64,000 nucleotides of DNA from Herbaspirillum sp. meg3 (GCF_002257565.1 NZ_CP022736.1:4092001-4156000); one strand, 5' to 3'; shown: positions 32,611-41,888, counted from the first letter of the stretch. The notes: generated by a model not told the origin, from the sequence alone. A program made the numbers and translations.

Positions 32611-33540
32611 ATGTATCGTTTTCAACACCGACTATCGCCGAACTCTTTTTCACGCTGCATCGCTGTATCGATGACAGTACTGCTGGCGCTGTGGCTGGCA
32701 TTGTCCTGCGTGCGCGCCGTGGCGGCCGATGCACCTTCCGGCGCGGCCGCCCTGCAGGAAAAATATCAATCGCTGCAACCGCAACTCGCGCATAACCAGT
32801 TCTCCCGGCCGATCTCGCTCAACTCAACCGAAAGCTCCTCGGCCATCAAAGGTGATATCTATGCGTTGGTGGACTACCCTTTCGCGCAAGTACATGGTTC
32901 CCTGACTTCACCGGCACAGTGGTGCGACGTCCTGATCCTGCACCTCAATACCAAGTACTGCCGTGCCGGTCCTGGACAAAAACCTGCCACAATCAGCATG
33001 CGCGTCGGCAAGAAGAACAGCCAGGAGCTGGACGACGCCTATCGGCTCGATTTCGCCTACCGGGTCAACACCAGCAGCGATGACTATTTTGACATTCGCC
33101 TGAATGCCGACAAAGGCCCGCTGGATACACGGGACTATCGTATCCAGCTCGAAGCGATTCCCACCGCCGACGGCCGCAGTTTCATTCATCTGATGTATTC
33201 CTATTCTTACGGTTTCGCCAGCCGCGTCGCCTTGCGCGCCTATCTGGCGACCGCAGGCAGCGACAAGGTCGGCTTCACCGTGGTAGACAAATCCAGCGAT
33301 GGCAAGCCCAACTATGTCGGCGGCATGCGCGGGACGGTCGAGCGCAACACCATGCGTTACTACCTCGCCATTGACGCCTATCTGAGCGGCCTGGCGACAC
33401 CGCCGGCGCAGCAATTGGAACAACGCCTGCAAACCTGGTTCGCTGCCACCGAGCGCTACCCGCGCCAGTTGCATGAGGTACCCAAGGAAGACTATCTGGC
33501 GATGAAACGCAAGGAATATGCACGCCAGAACACCAACTAG
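32611..33540 (+). CDS. Exported protein of unknown function, linked to PLD lipoprotein
   Basis: This is a 309-residue protein with an N-terminal signal (hydrophobic MTVLLALWLALSCV, cleavage near AVAADA, residue ~39). The mature part begins with a short helical stretch and continues as an apparent beta-rich fold with SLTSPAQWCDVLILHLNTKYC, DYRIQLEAIP, SFIHLMYSYSYGF and KVGFTVVD. These pieces are reminiscent of a lipid-binding START-like or SRPBCC-like cavity fold, but I cannot name the family. It lies 71 bases after the phospholipase D gene and before a shared terminator, so the two are probably co-transcribed and act in the envelope together. Confidence 0.8.
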   Translation: MYRFQHRLSPNSFSRCIAVSMTVLLALWLALSCVRAVAADAPSGAAALQEKYQSLQPQLAHNQFSRPISLNSTESSSAIKGDIYALVDYPFAQVHGSLTSPAQWCDVLILHLNTKYCRAGPGQKPATISMRVGKKNSQELDDAYRLDFAYRVNTSSDDYFDIRLNADKGPLDTRDYRIQLEAIPTADGRSFIHLMYSYSYGFASRVALRAYLATAGSDKVGFTVVDKSSDGKPNYVGGMRGTVERNTMRYYLAIDAYLSGLATPPAQQLEQRLQTWFAATERYPRQLHEVPKEDYLAMKRKEYARQNTN

Positions 33541-33600
33541 GTCCTGTTCACGCAGACTGGAGTCTCAGCTGAGATTCATGGATGAAGCACATCATCCGAC

Positions 33601-33635
33601 AATAAAAAGCCGGCCTCGAAGGCCGGCTTTTTATT
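33601..33635. terminator. Perfect 15-bp bidirectional terminator
   Basis: AATAAAAAGCCGGCC (33601-33615) pairs perfectly with GGCCGGCTTTTTATT (33621-33635) over a five-base loop. It lies between the exported-protein gene and the convergent ABC binding-protein gene, with T-tracts on both strands. Confidence 0.93.
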
Positions 33636-33685
33636 GCTTCAATCTTCGTAGGTCATACTGAATTACGAAGTACTCCACATCGCAC

Positions 33686-35296
33686 TCAGTCGAAATACAA
33701 CTCCGCAAAGCTGCCGCGCAAACCTTCGGCAGTAGGTGCGTAGTTCTTCACCTTCTTGGCTGCAATCGTGATGCTCGGATTGGCGCCGAACTCGATCGAT
33801 GGAATATCGTCATGTACCACTTTCTGGAAATCCAGGAACAGTTGACGACGTCTAGTCTCATCAACCTCTACCGACGCGGCTTCCAGTAGACGATCGGCTT
33901 CCGGATTGACATAGTGCGGCGCGTTCGAGAACGGCAAGCCTACCTTGAAATTCTTGGACCAGAACACACGCTGTACACCCACGGTCGGATCGAAGACATT
34001 GGCCAGGGCTTCCAGCGTCAGGTCGAAAGCGCGCTCCGTGTAGGCCTTGGTGACATAGGTGCCGAAATCATAGTTTTCAATGTTGGCGTCGATACCGATG
34101 CGGCTCAGCGACTGGCGCACGAAATCGGCCGCACGGCGCTCCTGAAACGGGTTGTACAGCAGGCGCAGGCGGAAGCGTATGCCATCCGCACCACGTTTCA
34201 ACCCTGCGGCATCCAGCGCCGCCTCGGCTTCTTTCGGGTTGTACGGAAAGTACTTGATATCCGGGTTGTGATACTTGCTGTTGAGCGTGCCGATTACTGA
34301 GGCCGAGACCTTGCCGTAGCCGTACCAGACCACCTTGTTCAGAGCATTGACGTCGATTGCCTGCGAGATCGCTCGGCGTACTTCCAGCTTCTGCAACACC
34401 GGTGTATCGAGGTTGAAGTACAACTGCTGCTGCAAACCGATGTAGGCCCAGTTGGTGGTATCGACGTTGATCTTCGGCAGCTTGCTGAAACGCGTGACAT
34501 CCGATAAAGGAATCGCCTGTCCGGCCAGGTCGGCGGAACCTGACTCCAGCGCCGCAGCACGCGCCAGCGCATCCGGGATAAAGCGCACAATAATCTTGTC
34601 GAGATACGGCTTGGGCTTGTCCCAGTAGTTGGGATTGCGTTCAAGCACGATGTGGCTGCCCTTGACGAACTCCTTGAAGATGAACGGACCGGTGCCGACC
34701 GGTGCGCTGTTGTACTTGCTGTTGAGGATGTCAGTCTTGTCGTAGAGATGCTTGGGCACGATCGGCGACTCGGCGCCGGCCAGCGCCGTCAACAAGGTCG
34801 GTGATGGCTTCGACAACACGATGATGGCGGTCAACGGATCGGGCGTCTGCACTTCCGTCACATTGGCAAAGGTGGCGCGACCGCGTGGATGCACCGTTTT
34901 CAGGGTGAGGATCGAAAACGCAACGTCAGCGGAGGTGAAGTCTTTGCCGTCATGCCATTTGACGCCACGACGCAGGTTGAAGCGATATTGCAAACCGTCC
35001 TTGCTGATGCTCCACGACGTGGCCAGCAATGGTTTGGGATTGAGGTTGAAATCGTAGGTCAACAGACCTTCAACGATCTTGGGACCCAGCTCAGTATTAC
35101 CGCCGGCGGTTGTCGTCAGCGGCAGAATCGACGACGGCTCCGGCGTGACGATCCAGGTCAGCGTCCCGCCTTGTTTAGGCTCTGCGGCATTGGCCAGCTG
35201 GCCAAGTCCCGACAGCGCCGCCAAAGCACCTGCGGCAACAACGGCAGCAGCAGCAATCACGCTGCGTGCAAATGTTCTTCTTCCCCACTTTTTCAT
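33686..35296 (-). CDS. Family 5 ABC substrate-binding protein (peptide/nickel type), orphan
   Basis: This is a 536-residue periplasmic solute-binding protein. A long signal peptide (RRTFARSVIAAAAVVAAGALAALSG, cleavage near ANAAEP) contains a twin-arginine-like RRTFAR, so Tat export is possible. The SBP_bac_5 signature is seen in GPKIVEGLLTYDFNLNPKPLLATSW, LRRGVKWHDGKDFTSADVAFSI and APVGTGPFIFKEF. No permease or ATPase gene is adjacent, so it either serves a distant transporter or feeds a sensor. It lies 146 bases downstream of a PAS-GGDEF-EAL gene on the same strand. Oligopeptides, nickel complexes or opines are possible ligands. Confidence 0.9.
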   Translation of the reverse strand: MKKWGRRTFARSVIAAAAVVAAGALAALSGLGQLANAAEPKQGGTLTWIVTPEPSSILPLTTTAGGNTELGPKIVEGLLTYDFNLNPKPLLATSWSISKDGLQYRFNLRRGVKWHDGKDFTSADVAFSILTLKTVHPRGRATFANVTEVQTPDPLTAIIVLSKPSPTLLTALAGAESPIVPKHLYDKTDILNSKYNSAPVGTGPFIFKEFVKGSHIVLERNPNYWDKPKPYLDKIIVRFIPDALARAAALESGSADLAGQAIPLSDVTRFSKLPKINVDTTNWAYIGLQQQLYFNLDTPVLQKLEVRRAISQAIDVNALNKVVWYGYGKVSASVIGTLNSKYHNPDIKYFPYNPKEAEAALDAAGLKRGADGIRFRLRLLYNPFQERRAADFVRQSLSRIGIDANIENYDFGTYVTKAYTERAFDLTLEALANVFDPTVGVQRVFWSKNFKVGLPFSNAPHYVNPEADRLLEAASVEVDETRRRQLFLDFQKVVHDDIPSIEFGANPSITIAAKKVKNYAPTAEGLRGSFAELYFD

Positions 35297-35442
35297 GCTA
35301 TCCCCGAGACGTTAGTAAAACATCGCATCTTAGTAAGCGGGGAAAAGCATGGTCAACGAACAAGAACGAGTTTGCTTAGTCGTTTATTTTTTTACCGGCA
35401 TCAATGCATCCGGATTGATTGCAGACAGATTGCAGCCAAGCT

Positions 35443-37641
35443 TCAGGTCTCGGCTTGTACGCCGCCGAGATACCATTGTGCTTCGATCTCGCCGGCAGAG
35501 AGCGGCTTGGAATGCAGATAGCCTTGCACGATGTCGCAGCCCGCAGCACGCAGAAAGTCGTGCTGTTCCTGAGACTCCACGCCCTCGGCAACGACTTGCA
35601 GATGCAACTTGTGGGCGACCGCAATGATGGCTTCCGTAATCGCCACATCGTCGGCATCAGCAGGGATACCCTTGACGAAACTGCGGTCGATCTTCAACGT
35701 ATCGAGCGGATATTGCTTGAGGCTGGCCAGCGACGAATAGCCGGTGCCAAAATCATCCACCGATATGGTCACCCCCAGCTGACGCATGCGCTTGAGCAGC
35801 ACCACTGCTTCCTGAGGATTTTGCATGATCGCGCCTTCGGTGATTTCCAGCTCCAGCATCGCTGACGGCAGGCCGCTTTGTCCAAGGGCATTGTCGATGG
35901 TCGACAGCAAATCATCGGAGGAAAACTGGCGCGGCGACAGGTTCACCGCAATGCGGCCGAACTGGTAGCCGCGGTCCAGCCAGACTTTGCCTTGGCGACA
36001 AGCTTCGCGCAACACCCAGGCGCCCAACGGCACGATCAGGCCGGTCTGTTCCGCCAGGGTGATGAACATCCCCGGCGCCACCAGTCCGCGCGTCGGATGA
36101 CGCCAACGGATCAAGGCTTCGGCGCCGCAAATGGCGCCGTCGACCGCCGAAAATTGCGGCTGATAATAGAGTTCGAATTCCTTGCGCTCGATCGCATGAC
36201 GCAAGCTGTTTTCCAGCAGCATCTGTTCCAGCGCATGATTGCTCATTTCCTTGTTGAACAGCTGGAAGGCGTTCTTGCCGCGCTCCTTGGCGTGGTACAT
36301 GGCGATGTCGGCATTCTTCAGAATCGCGATTGCATCTTCGCCGTGTTCCGGATAGGCGGCGCTGCCGATGCTGGCGCTGATGAACATCTCATGACCGTTG
36401 ATCACGAACGGCCGCAGGATACTGTTGATCAGGCGCTGCGCAATGGCGGAGATCATTTCCTGAGGCGGTGAATCGCCGAGGATCACGACAAACTCGTCAC
36501 CGCCGAAACGCGCCAGCACGTCGTCCGGGCGCAGCTGTTCGCGCAGACGCTCAGCCGCGGCCACCAGCAACTGATCACCGGCATGGTGGCCGAGCGTATC
36601 GTTGACGGTCTTGAAGCGGTCAAGGTCGATGAAGAACAGGACCAGCGTTTCCCCGGACGTCTGCGCCGCTTCAATCTGCTGAGCAAAAATACGCATCAGA
36701 CTACTGCGGTTAAGCAGCCCGGTCAGGCTGTCGTGATCGGCGAGGAAGGCCAGTTTGTTTTCTGCCTCCTTGCGGATGGTGTTGTCGGTGAACACACCGA
36801 CGTAATTGGTGATGCCGCCCTGATTGTCGCGGATGGCCGAAATCGACAGCCATGCCGGATACCAGCTGCCGTCCTTGCGACGGTCTTTCATCTCACCCTG
36901 CCAATGGCCGTCTGAAGCGAGGCGCTGCAGCATGCCACGGTTGATTTCAGCCTGCGCGCCGGGGCCGGTCATCATGCGCGAGCGCTTGTCCATGGCTTCT
37001 TCCGGGTGATAGCCGGTAATGCGTGTAAAGGCGGGATTGACGGCCAGGATGCGGAACTCGGCATCGGTGATCAGGATACCTTCGCTGGTCGATTCGAAGA
37101 CGCGGTCGGCAAGGCGCGACTGCCATTCGGACTGTACCTTCTGATTGACGTCGAGTGCCATCTCCACCAGGGCCGTGCCGCCGTCATACTGGCATACGCT
37201 GCCGTGCACTTCCACCCAGCGGCGCGTACCGTCGCGGCTGAGGATGCGATGGGTATAACGCACATGTTCTTCTGCGCCGGAGAGACGCGCCTGCAGGTTT
37301 TCTTCCAGCAGGGCGAGGTCTTCCGGTGCGGTGAGGTTGGCGATATGCAGGCCGATCACGTCGGCGGCGCTATCGTAGCCGAGCATATTGGCCATCTTGT
37401 CATTGGCGTGTAGTACTGCGCCGTCGCTGCGCAGCATATAGACGCCCACCAGCGACTGATCTGCGACATAGCGGAAGCTGCGTGCCAGATCCGCCGACGG
37501 CGCGCGCACCTGCTGATGAAGATGGCCGGCATAGGCGTTAGCGTGCAACCGCGCATGCATGCTGCGCGCGCGCGCCGAACGGCCATACCTCGCCTGAATG
37601 GCGACGAACGCATTCGATAGTCGTCTCTGCAATGCTCTCAA
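35443..37641 (-). CDS. PAS-PAS-GGDEF-EAL bifunctional c-di-GMP protein
   Basis: This is a 732-residue apparently cytosolic protein with no clear membrane helix. PAS 1 is at ~55-165 (FRYVADQSLVGVYML), PAS 2 at ~178-292 (VFESTSEGILITDAEFRILAVNPAF). The GGDEF domain has an intact FGGDEF (380-384) and the RxxD inhibitory site RPDD (371-374). EAL has AEALIRWRHP (507-516), NLSPRQF, ELEITEG and DDFGTGYSSLASLK. Both synthesis and hydrolysis of c-di-GMP look possible, tuned by PAS ligands. The ATG at 37641 is the longest; an internal Met at residue 28 is an alternative start. Confidence 0.92.
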   Translation of the reverse strand: MRALQRRLSNAFVAIQARYGRSARARSMHARLHANAYAGHLHQQVRAPSADLARSFRYVADQSLVGVYMLRSDGAVLHANDKMANMLGYDSAADVIGLHIANLTAPEDLALLEENLQARLSGAEEHVRYTHRILSRDGTRRWVEVHGSVCQYDGGTALVEMALDVNQKVQSEWQSRLADRVFESTSEGILITDAEFRILAVNPAFTRITGYHPEEAMDKRSRMMTGPGAQAEINRGMLQRLASDGHWQGEMKDRRKDGSWYPAWLSISAIRDNQGGITNYVGVFTDNTIRKEAENKLAFLADHDSLTGLLNRSSLMRIFAQQIEAAQTSGETLVLFFIDLDRFKTVNDTLGHHAGDQLLVAAAERLREQLRPDDVLARFGGDEFVVILGDSPPQEMISAIAQRLINSILRPFVINGHEMFISASIGSAAYPEHGEDAIAILKNADIAMYHAKERGKNAFQLFNKEMSNHALEQMLLENSLRHAIERKEFELYYQPQFSAVDGAICGAEALIRWRHPTRGLVAPGMFITLAEQTGLIVPLGAWVLREACRQGKVWLDRGYQFGRIAVNLSPRQFSSDDLLSTIDNALGQSGLPSAMLELEITEGAIMQNPQEAVVLLKRMRQLGVTISVDDFGTGYSSLASLKQYPLDTLKIDRSFVKGIPADADDVAITEAIIAVAHKLHLQVVAEGVESQEQHDFLRAAGCDIVQGYLHSKPLSAGEIEAQWYLGGVQAET

Positions 37642-38013
37642 GCTTTTTCCTGTATCAGGCCCGGCCGCGAACCTGTTGCCGGTTGCGTGCCATCGCCTGG
37701 GTCTCCAATGATATTTTTATATCTCTTTCCTGAGGAAAGATAACCGGCCTGTGTACAGTTCCGGTGCGACGCTGCTGCACGCAGGGCTGACTTATTGCCG
37801 CACCGTTGCCGGCTTGTTGCCGTGATCCGGCCGGTTCGTGCGCCGTGCTTTTTATCGTGCATTTTGCGCGCAGGCGCTAGATTAGCATGCCGCTGCGCCC
37901 GCCTCATGATTCCAGGCCAAAATAGCTGCGCCAGCTTACGCCAGGCTTGCTGAGTTGCCGTGCGTCACTATTGTTAAATAGTGCTCGCTATTGGAGAGCG
38001 CTTTCAGGAAAGC
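37642..38013. other. 372-base intergenic region with small dyad
   Basis: It lies between the PAS-GGDEF-EAL start and the stop of a small minus-strand gene. CACTATT-GTTA-AATAGTG (37966-37983) is a perfect 7-bp inverted repeat without a T-tract, just past the small gene's stop. Minus-strand frames in the gap show no family features. Confidence 0.4.
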
Positions 38014-38274
38014 TTATTGGAGGTCTTCCAGACCAAGGGAGATGTACTGACGCAAAACCGGCTCGGCCAGCTTCTTCTTGACCGCGTCGGCGATGCGCGC
38101 GCGATGTTCGGTGTACAGGGCAACGATATTGTTGCTGGTCAGCCCGCCGATCGAGATCAGCGTGGAGCGGGCGACAAAACCCGGCAGCACTGTGCCGTTA
38201 TTGCGGATGATAAAGGTCACGCGGTCGTCGCCGGTATCCTTGGGACTTTCAAGTAAAAACTGTTGTTTCGACAT
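38014..38274 (-). CDS. Small hypothetical protein (possibly DUF1488-like)
   Basis: This is an 86-residue soluble protein. A beta-rich first half, DDRVTFIIRNNGTVLPGFVARSTLISIGG, is followed by a helix with EHRARIADAVKKKLAEP. The plan, a short sheet that includes a dG-like turn followed by a helix with R-x-x-I-x-x-A, recalls DUF1488 proteins, but I am not certain. The gene stands alone between two gaps over 300 bases. An acceptable start ATG is at 38274; the upstream ribosome site is weak. Function unknown. Confidence 0.6.
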   Translation of the reverse strand: MSKQQFLLESPKDTGDDRVTFIIRNNGTVLPGFVARSTLISIGGLTSNNIVALYTEHRARIADAVKKKLAEPVLRQYISLGLEDLQ

Positions 38275-38618
38275 GCAACGGCATCAACTGAATCATGAAC
38301 GGGCCGCATCGTAACATACCGTCGGCAAGATCGCACTATGGGAAATACACTGCCGGGCTACAAATTTTCTCACGCATCCATATCGAAAAAATATAACCGG
38401 TAATCCACAGCGAGCCTCACGGTACCGCGCACTTTCGCTGCCATCGATAACGTCAGTCTGATGATCAGTCTGATGTATTGCCTACATATCGCTTTGCTTG
38501 TCCTCAGTCATCGCTGTATACGTTAAAATATAACGAAAAATTTCTCGCCAATGCAATCTCAAGCACGGCTGCAGCGATGTCCATCGCCGTTGCGACCGTC
38601 ACAGGAACAGAAAACGAT
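38275..38618. other. Divergent intergenic region with 12-base tandem repeat
   Basis: This 344-base gap lies between the small minus-strand gene and the glutamine amidotransferase start. TCAGTCTGATGA at 38453-38464 is followed directly by TCAGTCTGATGT at 38465-38476, a tandem duplication with 11 of 12 identical bases. Both promoters should lie here. The amidotransferase frame is open upstream to 38478, but that part looks non-coding. Confidence 0.4.
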
Positions 38619-39371
38619 ATGAAAAAAGCGCTGGCACTACGCCATGTCTCGTTTGAGAATCTCGGACAACTGGAACCTCTGCTGAAGAAGCGCGGCTTCG
38701 AGATCAGCTATTTTGAAGTGGGAGTGGATTCCTTCTCAAACGTCTCACCGCTCGATGCCGACCTGGTGGTGGTGCTGGGCGGTCCGATCGCAGTCTACGA
38801 CATGGATGCCTACCCCTGTCTGCGCGCCGAGATCGCGTGGTTGCGCGCACGCCTGCTGGACGACTTGCCCACGCTGGGTATCTGTCTTGGCGCACAACTG
38901 ATGGCGGCGGCGCTGCATGCACGCGTTTATCCCGGCACATCCGGCAAGGAAATCGGCTGGGGTCCTTTGCAGCCTGGAGAACACGCCGGCGAAAACTCCT
39001 ATATCGAAGAGCTGATCGGCAACAATACGCATGTGCTGCATTGGCATGGCGACACCTTCGATCTGCCGGCGGGAGCGAAGCATCTGGCGTCAACCGATCG
39101 CTATCGCAATCAGGCATTTTCGTGGGGACGCAATTGTCTGGCCTTGCAATTTCATCCAGAGTTCGACGTGCGCATGGTGGAGCAATGGCTGATCGGCCAC
39201 GCCCATGAAATCGCCCACACTGAGGAAGTCAGCCTTGCAGGCTTGCGTTCAGGCGCATTGCAGTATGGCCGCAGCTTCCAGAATGCCTCGCATGCTTTCT
39301 GGAATGGTTGGCTGGCCAGTATCGGCACGCCGGCTGGCGTAAAAAGAAAGACAGCCGAACACGCCGGCTGA
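38619..39371 (+). CDS. Class I glutamine amidotransferase (GMP-synthase-like, standalone)
   Basis: This is a 250-residue cytosolic protein with a class I GATase fold. VVVLGGPIAVYDMDAYPCL carries the oxyanion glycines, LGICLGAQLMAAAL has the nucleophilic Cys, and LALQFHPEFDVRM has the catalytic His and Glu of the triad. Standalone members resemble YfeJ or gamma-glutamyl-hydrolase-like proteins; the synthetase partner, if any, is not here. The start at 38619 (MKKALALRHV) fits the family; longer starts at 38577 or 38478 exist, but the extra residues look non-coding. Substrate unknown. Confidence 0.88.
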   Translation: MKKALALRHVSFENLGQLEPLLKKRGFEISYFEVGVDSFSNVSPLDADLVVVLGGPIAVYDMDAYPCLRAEIAWLRARLLDDLPTLGICLGAQLMAAALHARVYPGTSGKEIGWGPLQPGEHAGENSYIEELIGNNTHVLHWHGDTFDLPAGAKHLASTDRYRNQAFSWGRNCLALQFHPEFDVRMVEQWLIGHAHEIAHTEEVSLAGLRSGALQYGRSFQNASHAFWNGWLASIGTPAGVKRKTAEHAG

Positions 39372-39416
39372 GGATTTGTAACGACCGAAATGCACCGGTC
39401 TCAACTGGAGGCCGGC

Positions 39417-39812
39417 TCAGCTAGCGGCTCCCGCCTGTTGCTGCAGGATCTGCGTCACCAGATCCGGTAGCTCATCGAGATAGTCCTGCGTCTTCGGCAG
39501 CACATGCGCGATACCGCAGCGCAGCGCTTCACTTACATGCGCCTCATCGGAAAAACCGCTGCACATCACGGCGGGAATATGCATCCCCTGCTCACACAAC
39601 TCATTGTAGAAATCCAGGCCGCTCATGTTGTCGTCCAACTGGTAATCGATGACCAGCAAGTCGAATGCACCATCGCGTAACAAGCTGCGCGCCTGCGCAA
39701 TGCTACCGGCGGTACCGACCTTAAAGCCACGCTTCTCCAGACGCCGCCGCGCCAGCATGCGCAGGCCTTCGTCATCCTCGATAATCAAAATGGCGGGGTC
39801 TGATGCAGTCAT
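39417..39812 (-). CDS. Single-domain response regulator (CheY-like)
   Basis: This is a 131-residue receiver domain only. The acidic pocket is IIEDDE, the phospho-acceptor Asp56 is in LLVIDYQLDD, the switch residue is in VMCSGFSDEA, and the conserved Lys is in VLPKTQDYL. There is no output domain, so it would act by protein contact or as a phosphate sink. The ATG overlaps the preceding regulator's stop by four bases (39809-39812), so the two regulators and the histidine kinase upstream form one coupled operon. Confidence 0.93.
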   Translation of the reverse strand: MTASDPAILIIEDDEGLRMLARRRLEKRGFKVGTAGSIAQARSLLRDGAFDLLVIDYQLDDNMSGLDFYNELCEQGMHIPAVMCSGFSDEAHVSEALRCGIAHVLPKTQDYLDELPDLVTQILQQQAGAAS

Positions 39813-40264
39813 GCGCCACCGCGCCCTGCTGTCGGTACTTTGATGATCTGCAGGAAGAATCCAAGCCGGCGCACTGCCTCGATGAAAGCCTCGTACTCCA
39901 CCGGTTTGGTGATGTACAGATTGCAGCCGTAGTCGTAGCAGCGCTCGATTTCGCGCGGATCGTCGGTGGTGGTCAGCATGATGATGGGAATGTTTGCGGT
40001 GACGTCACTTTCTTTGAGACGTTTGAGGACATCGACACCGCTCACGCGCGGCATGTTGACGTCCAGTAAAACCACGATGGAATCGAAACCTGGCTTACTC
40101 GGCGCACCGTCGCTGTTGAAAAAATAATCGAGCGCTTCCTGTCCATCTTTCAGACGCAGAAAGCCATTGGACAGACCGGCGCGGCGCAAGTTTTTTTCCA
40201 CCAGCAAGGCGTGGCCATCATCATCCTCGACCAGCAGAATGCCTACTTCTTCGCTATCAGCCAT
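39809..40264 (-). CDS. Rcp1-like single-domain response regulator
   Basis: This is a 151-residue receiver. LVEDDDGHALLVEKNLRRAG, phospho-acceptor Asp68 in VVLLDVNMPRVSG, IIMLTTTDDPREIERCYDYGCNLYITKPV and the loop insertion FFNSDGAPSKPG are typical of Rcp1-type regulators that pair with phytochrome-like or CHASE-type kinases. The ATG at 40264 lies inside the kinase 3' end, overlapping it by eight bases. It is the likely direct partner of the kinase. No DNA-binding output is present. Confidence 0.94.
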   Translation of the reverse strand: MADSEEVGILLVEDDDGHALLVEKNLRRAGLSNGFLRLKDGQEALDYFFNSDGAPSKPGFDSIVVLLDVNMPRVSGVDVLKRLKESDVTANIPIIMLTTTDDPREIERCYDYGCNLYITKPVEYEAFIEAVRRLGFFLQIIKVPTAGRGGA

Positions 40265-41888
40265 GAGTTTGTTCTCCTTGAGCAAGTTGGCTTGCAGGAC
40301 TGTCTGTCGGTGTTACCGGCAACGAGGTATAAAAAGTGGTGCCGGCACCTTCAGTGGATTCGACCCATATCTTGCCGCCGTGACGCATCACGATCCGCTT
40401 GATCAGCGCCAGGCCGACGCCCTCTCCTTGAGCCACGTCTGCATGCAGACGGTTAAACGCTGAAAACATTTTGCCGAGATAGTCGGCTGGAATGCCAAGG
40501 CCGTTGTCCTTGACGTAATAGGTGCGAAAATTGGGCTGCCCCGGATCCGACGGCAAGACACCGATCTCCACCGTCCCCGGACGCTTGGGATCAAGATAAT
40601 TCACCGCATTGCCGACCAGATTGCCGAAAATCTGCTCAATCGCTGTCGGGTCGCCGTAGCACGACGGCAACGGCTGCGCCAATACCAGAGCTTCGCGTTG
40701 GCGAATGGTGGAACTCATGGCATCAATCACCCTTTCCACGATTGCATTGACGTCGGTTTGTTGCGACTGATACTCGACCCGGCCTACACGCGACAGACGC
40801 AACATGGAATCGATGATCGACGCTGAACGCGATACCGCCGTGCGGATAAACTTGAGCGACACCTCGACGTCATCCTCAATCAGATCACGGATATATTGCT
40901 TGTCCTTGTCGTTGAGATTACTGTTGGAAATGGTATCGTGCATATCCCTGATCGAATGATGCAACTCCTTGCTGAAGCCTTGCAGGTTCACCAGCGGCGA
41001 ACGCAAATCATGCGACACGCTATAAATAAACATTTCATTGTCTTGCGTCTGCCGCTGCAAATCGTCATTGACCAGGGCCAGTTCCCGCGCGTGTCCTTCC
41101 AGTTGCTCACGATAAGCACGGGCATTTTCTTCCGCCTGCTTCAACCGCCCGTGTGTCTCGTGCAGTACTTTGTCGAGCTCCGTGATTTCATCGTTGCCGC
41201 CAACCGCACTGGCGAGCGCCCCGCCTTCGCTGAGTTGCCGCGCATTGTCAGTCAATACGGCAAGACGGCCACCGACATCCTTGCTGAAAATTTTCGCCGC
41301 AATTGCCGCTGCCAGAATTGAACCGATGAAGGCGACCCACAACGCGATATTTTGCAGTTTCCGCGCTTCGAGCACGCGCTGCTGGCGTACGTCATCGAGC
41401 GCTTCTTCCACCTTGATGAAATCCACCAACTGGCGCTGAATAACCTGAATCAGGCGTAATGCCTTCGGATCCCGCAAGGCCGTCACCAATTCGTCACGGC
41501 GGCCGCTCTTGAGCAACTCGGTTTGCAGATCCGTCCAGGCGTGATACTCCTTTATCGACTCGCGAATCTGCTCCGTCGCGCGCAACTGCGTGGGATTGTC
41601 GATGACGAAATCACGCAGCTCATTGACTTCTTTTTCGATGCTTTCCCACAGGTCTGTTTTCTCGAGTCCGCTGGGATCATTGAGAATGATGGCCGCACGC
41701 AGACGCGCCGATTGCAGCAAGACCGGCTCGCGCACTTCCGCAGCCTGAATGATGACGTCTTTGGTATGCAATGCCCACACCTCGGCTTGCGTGGCGTTTT
41801 CCTGGCTCTTGTACAACACCCCCAGCAAACCCAATTCAAACAGGCCAGGAATTGCGACGAGCAACAGACCTTTTTTGAACAGCTTCAT
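40257..41888 (-). CDS. CHASE3-type membrane histidine kinase
   Basis: This is a 543-residue inner-membrane sensor kinase. The first membrane helix is at 6-26, a helical periplasmic region at 30-178 has CHASE3-like composition (RQQRVLEARKLQ before the second helix), and the second helix is at 181-200. A HAMP segment is near 203-255, a coiled coil near 255-285. HisKA carries SHDLRSPLVNLQGFS (phospho-His293), and HATPase_c has FGNLVGNAVNYLD, DNGLGIPADYLGKMF and GEGVGLALIKRIV. The ATG at 41888 has GGAGAGAG upstream. It overlaps the Rcp1-like gene and heads a kinase-regulator-regulator operon. The stimulus is unknown. Confidence 0.93.
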   Translation of the reverse strand: MKLFKKGLLLVAIPGLFELGLLGVLYKSQENATQAEVWALHTKDVIIQAAEVREPVLLQSARLRAAIILNDPSGLEKTDLWESIEKEVNELRDFVIDNPTQLRATEQIRESIKEYHAWTDLQTELLKSGRRDELVTALRDPKALRLIQVIQRQLVDFIKVEEALDDVRQQRVLEARKLQNIALWVAFIGSILAAAIAAKIFSKDVGGRLAVLTDNARQLSEGGALASAVGGNDEITELDKVLHETHGRLKQAEENARAYREQLEGHARELALVNDDLQRQTQDNEMFIYSVSHDLRSPLVNLQGFSKELHHSIRDMHDTISNSNLNDKDKQYIRDLIEDDVEVSLKFIRTAVSRSASIIDSMLRLSRVGRVEYQSQQTDVNAIVERVIDAMSSTIRQREALVLAQPLPSCYGDPTAIEQIFGNLVGNAVNYLDPKRPGTVEIGVLPSDPGQPNFRTYYVKDNGLGIPADYLGKMFSAFNRLHADVAQGEGVGLALIKRIVMRHGGKIWVESTEGAGTTFYTSLPVTPTDSPASQLAQGEQTHG

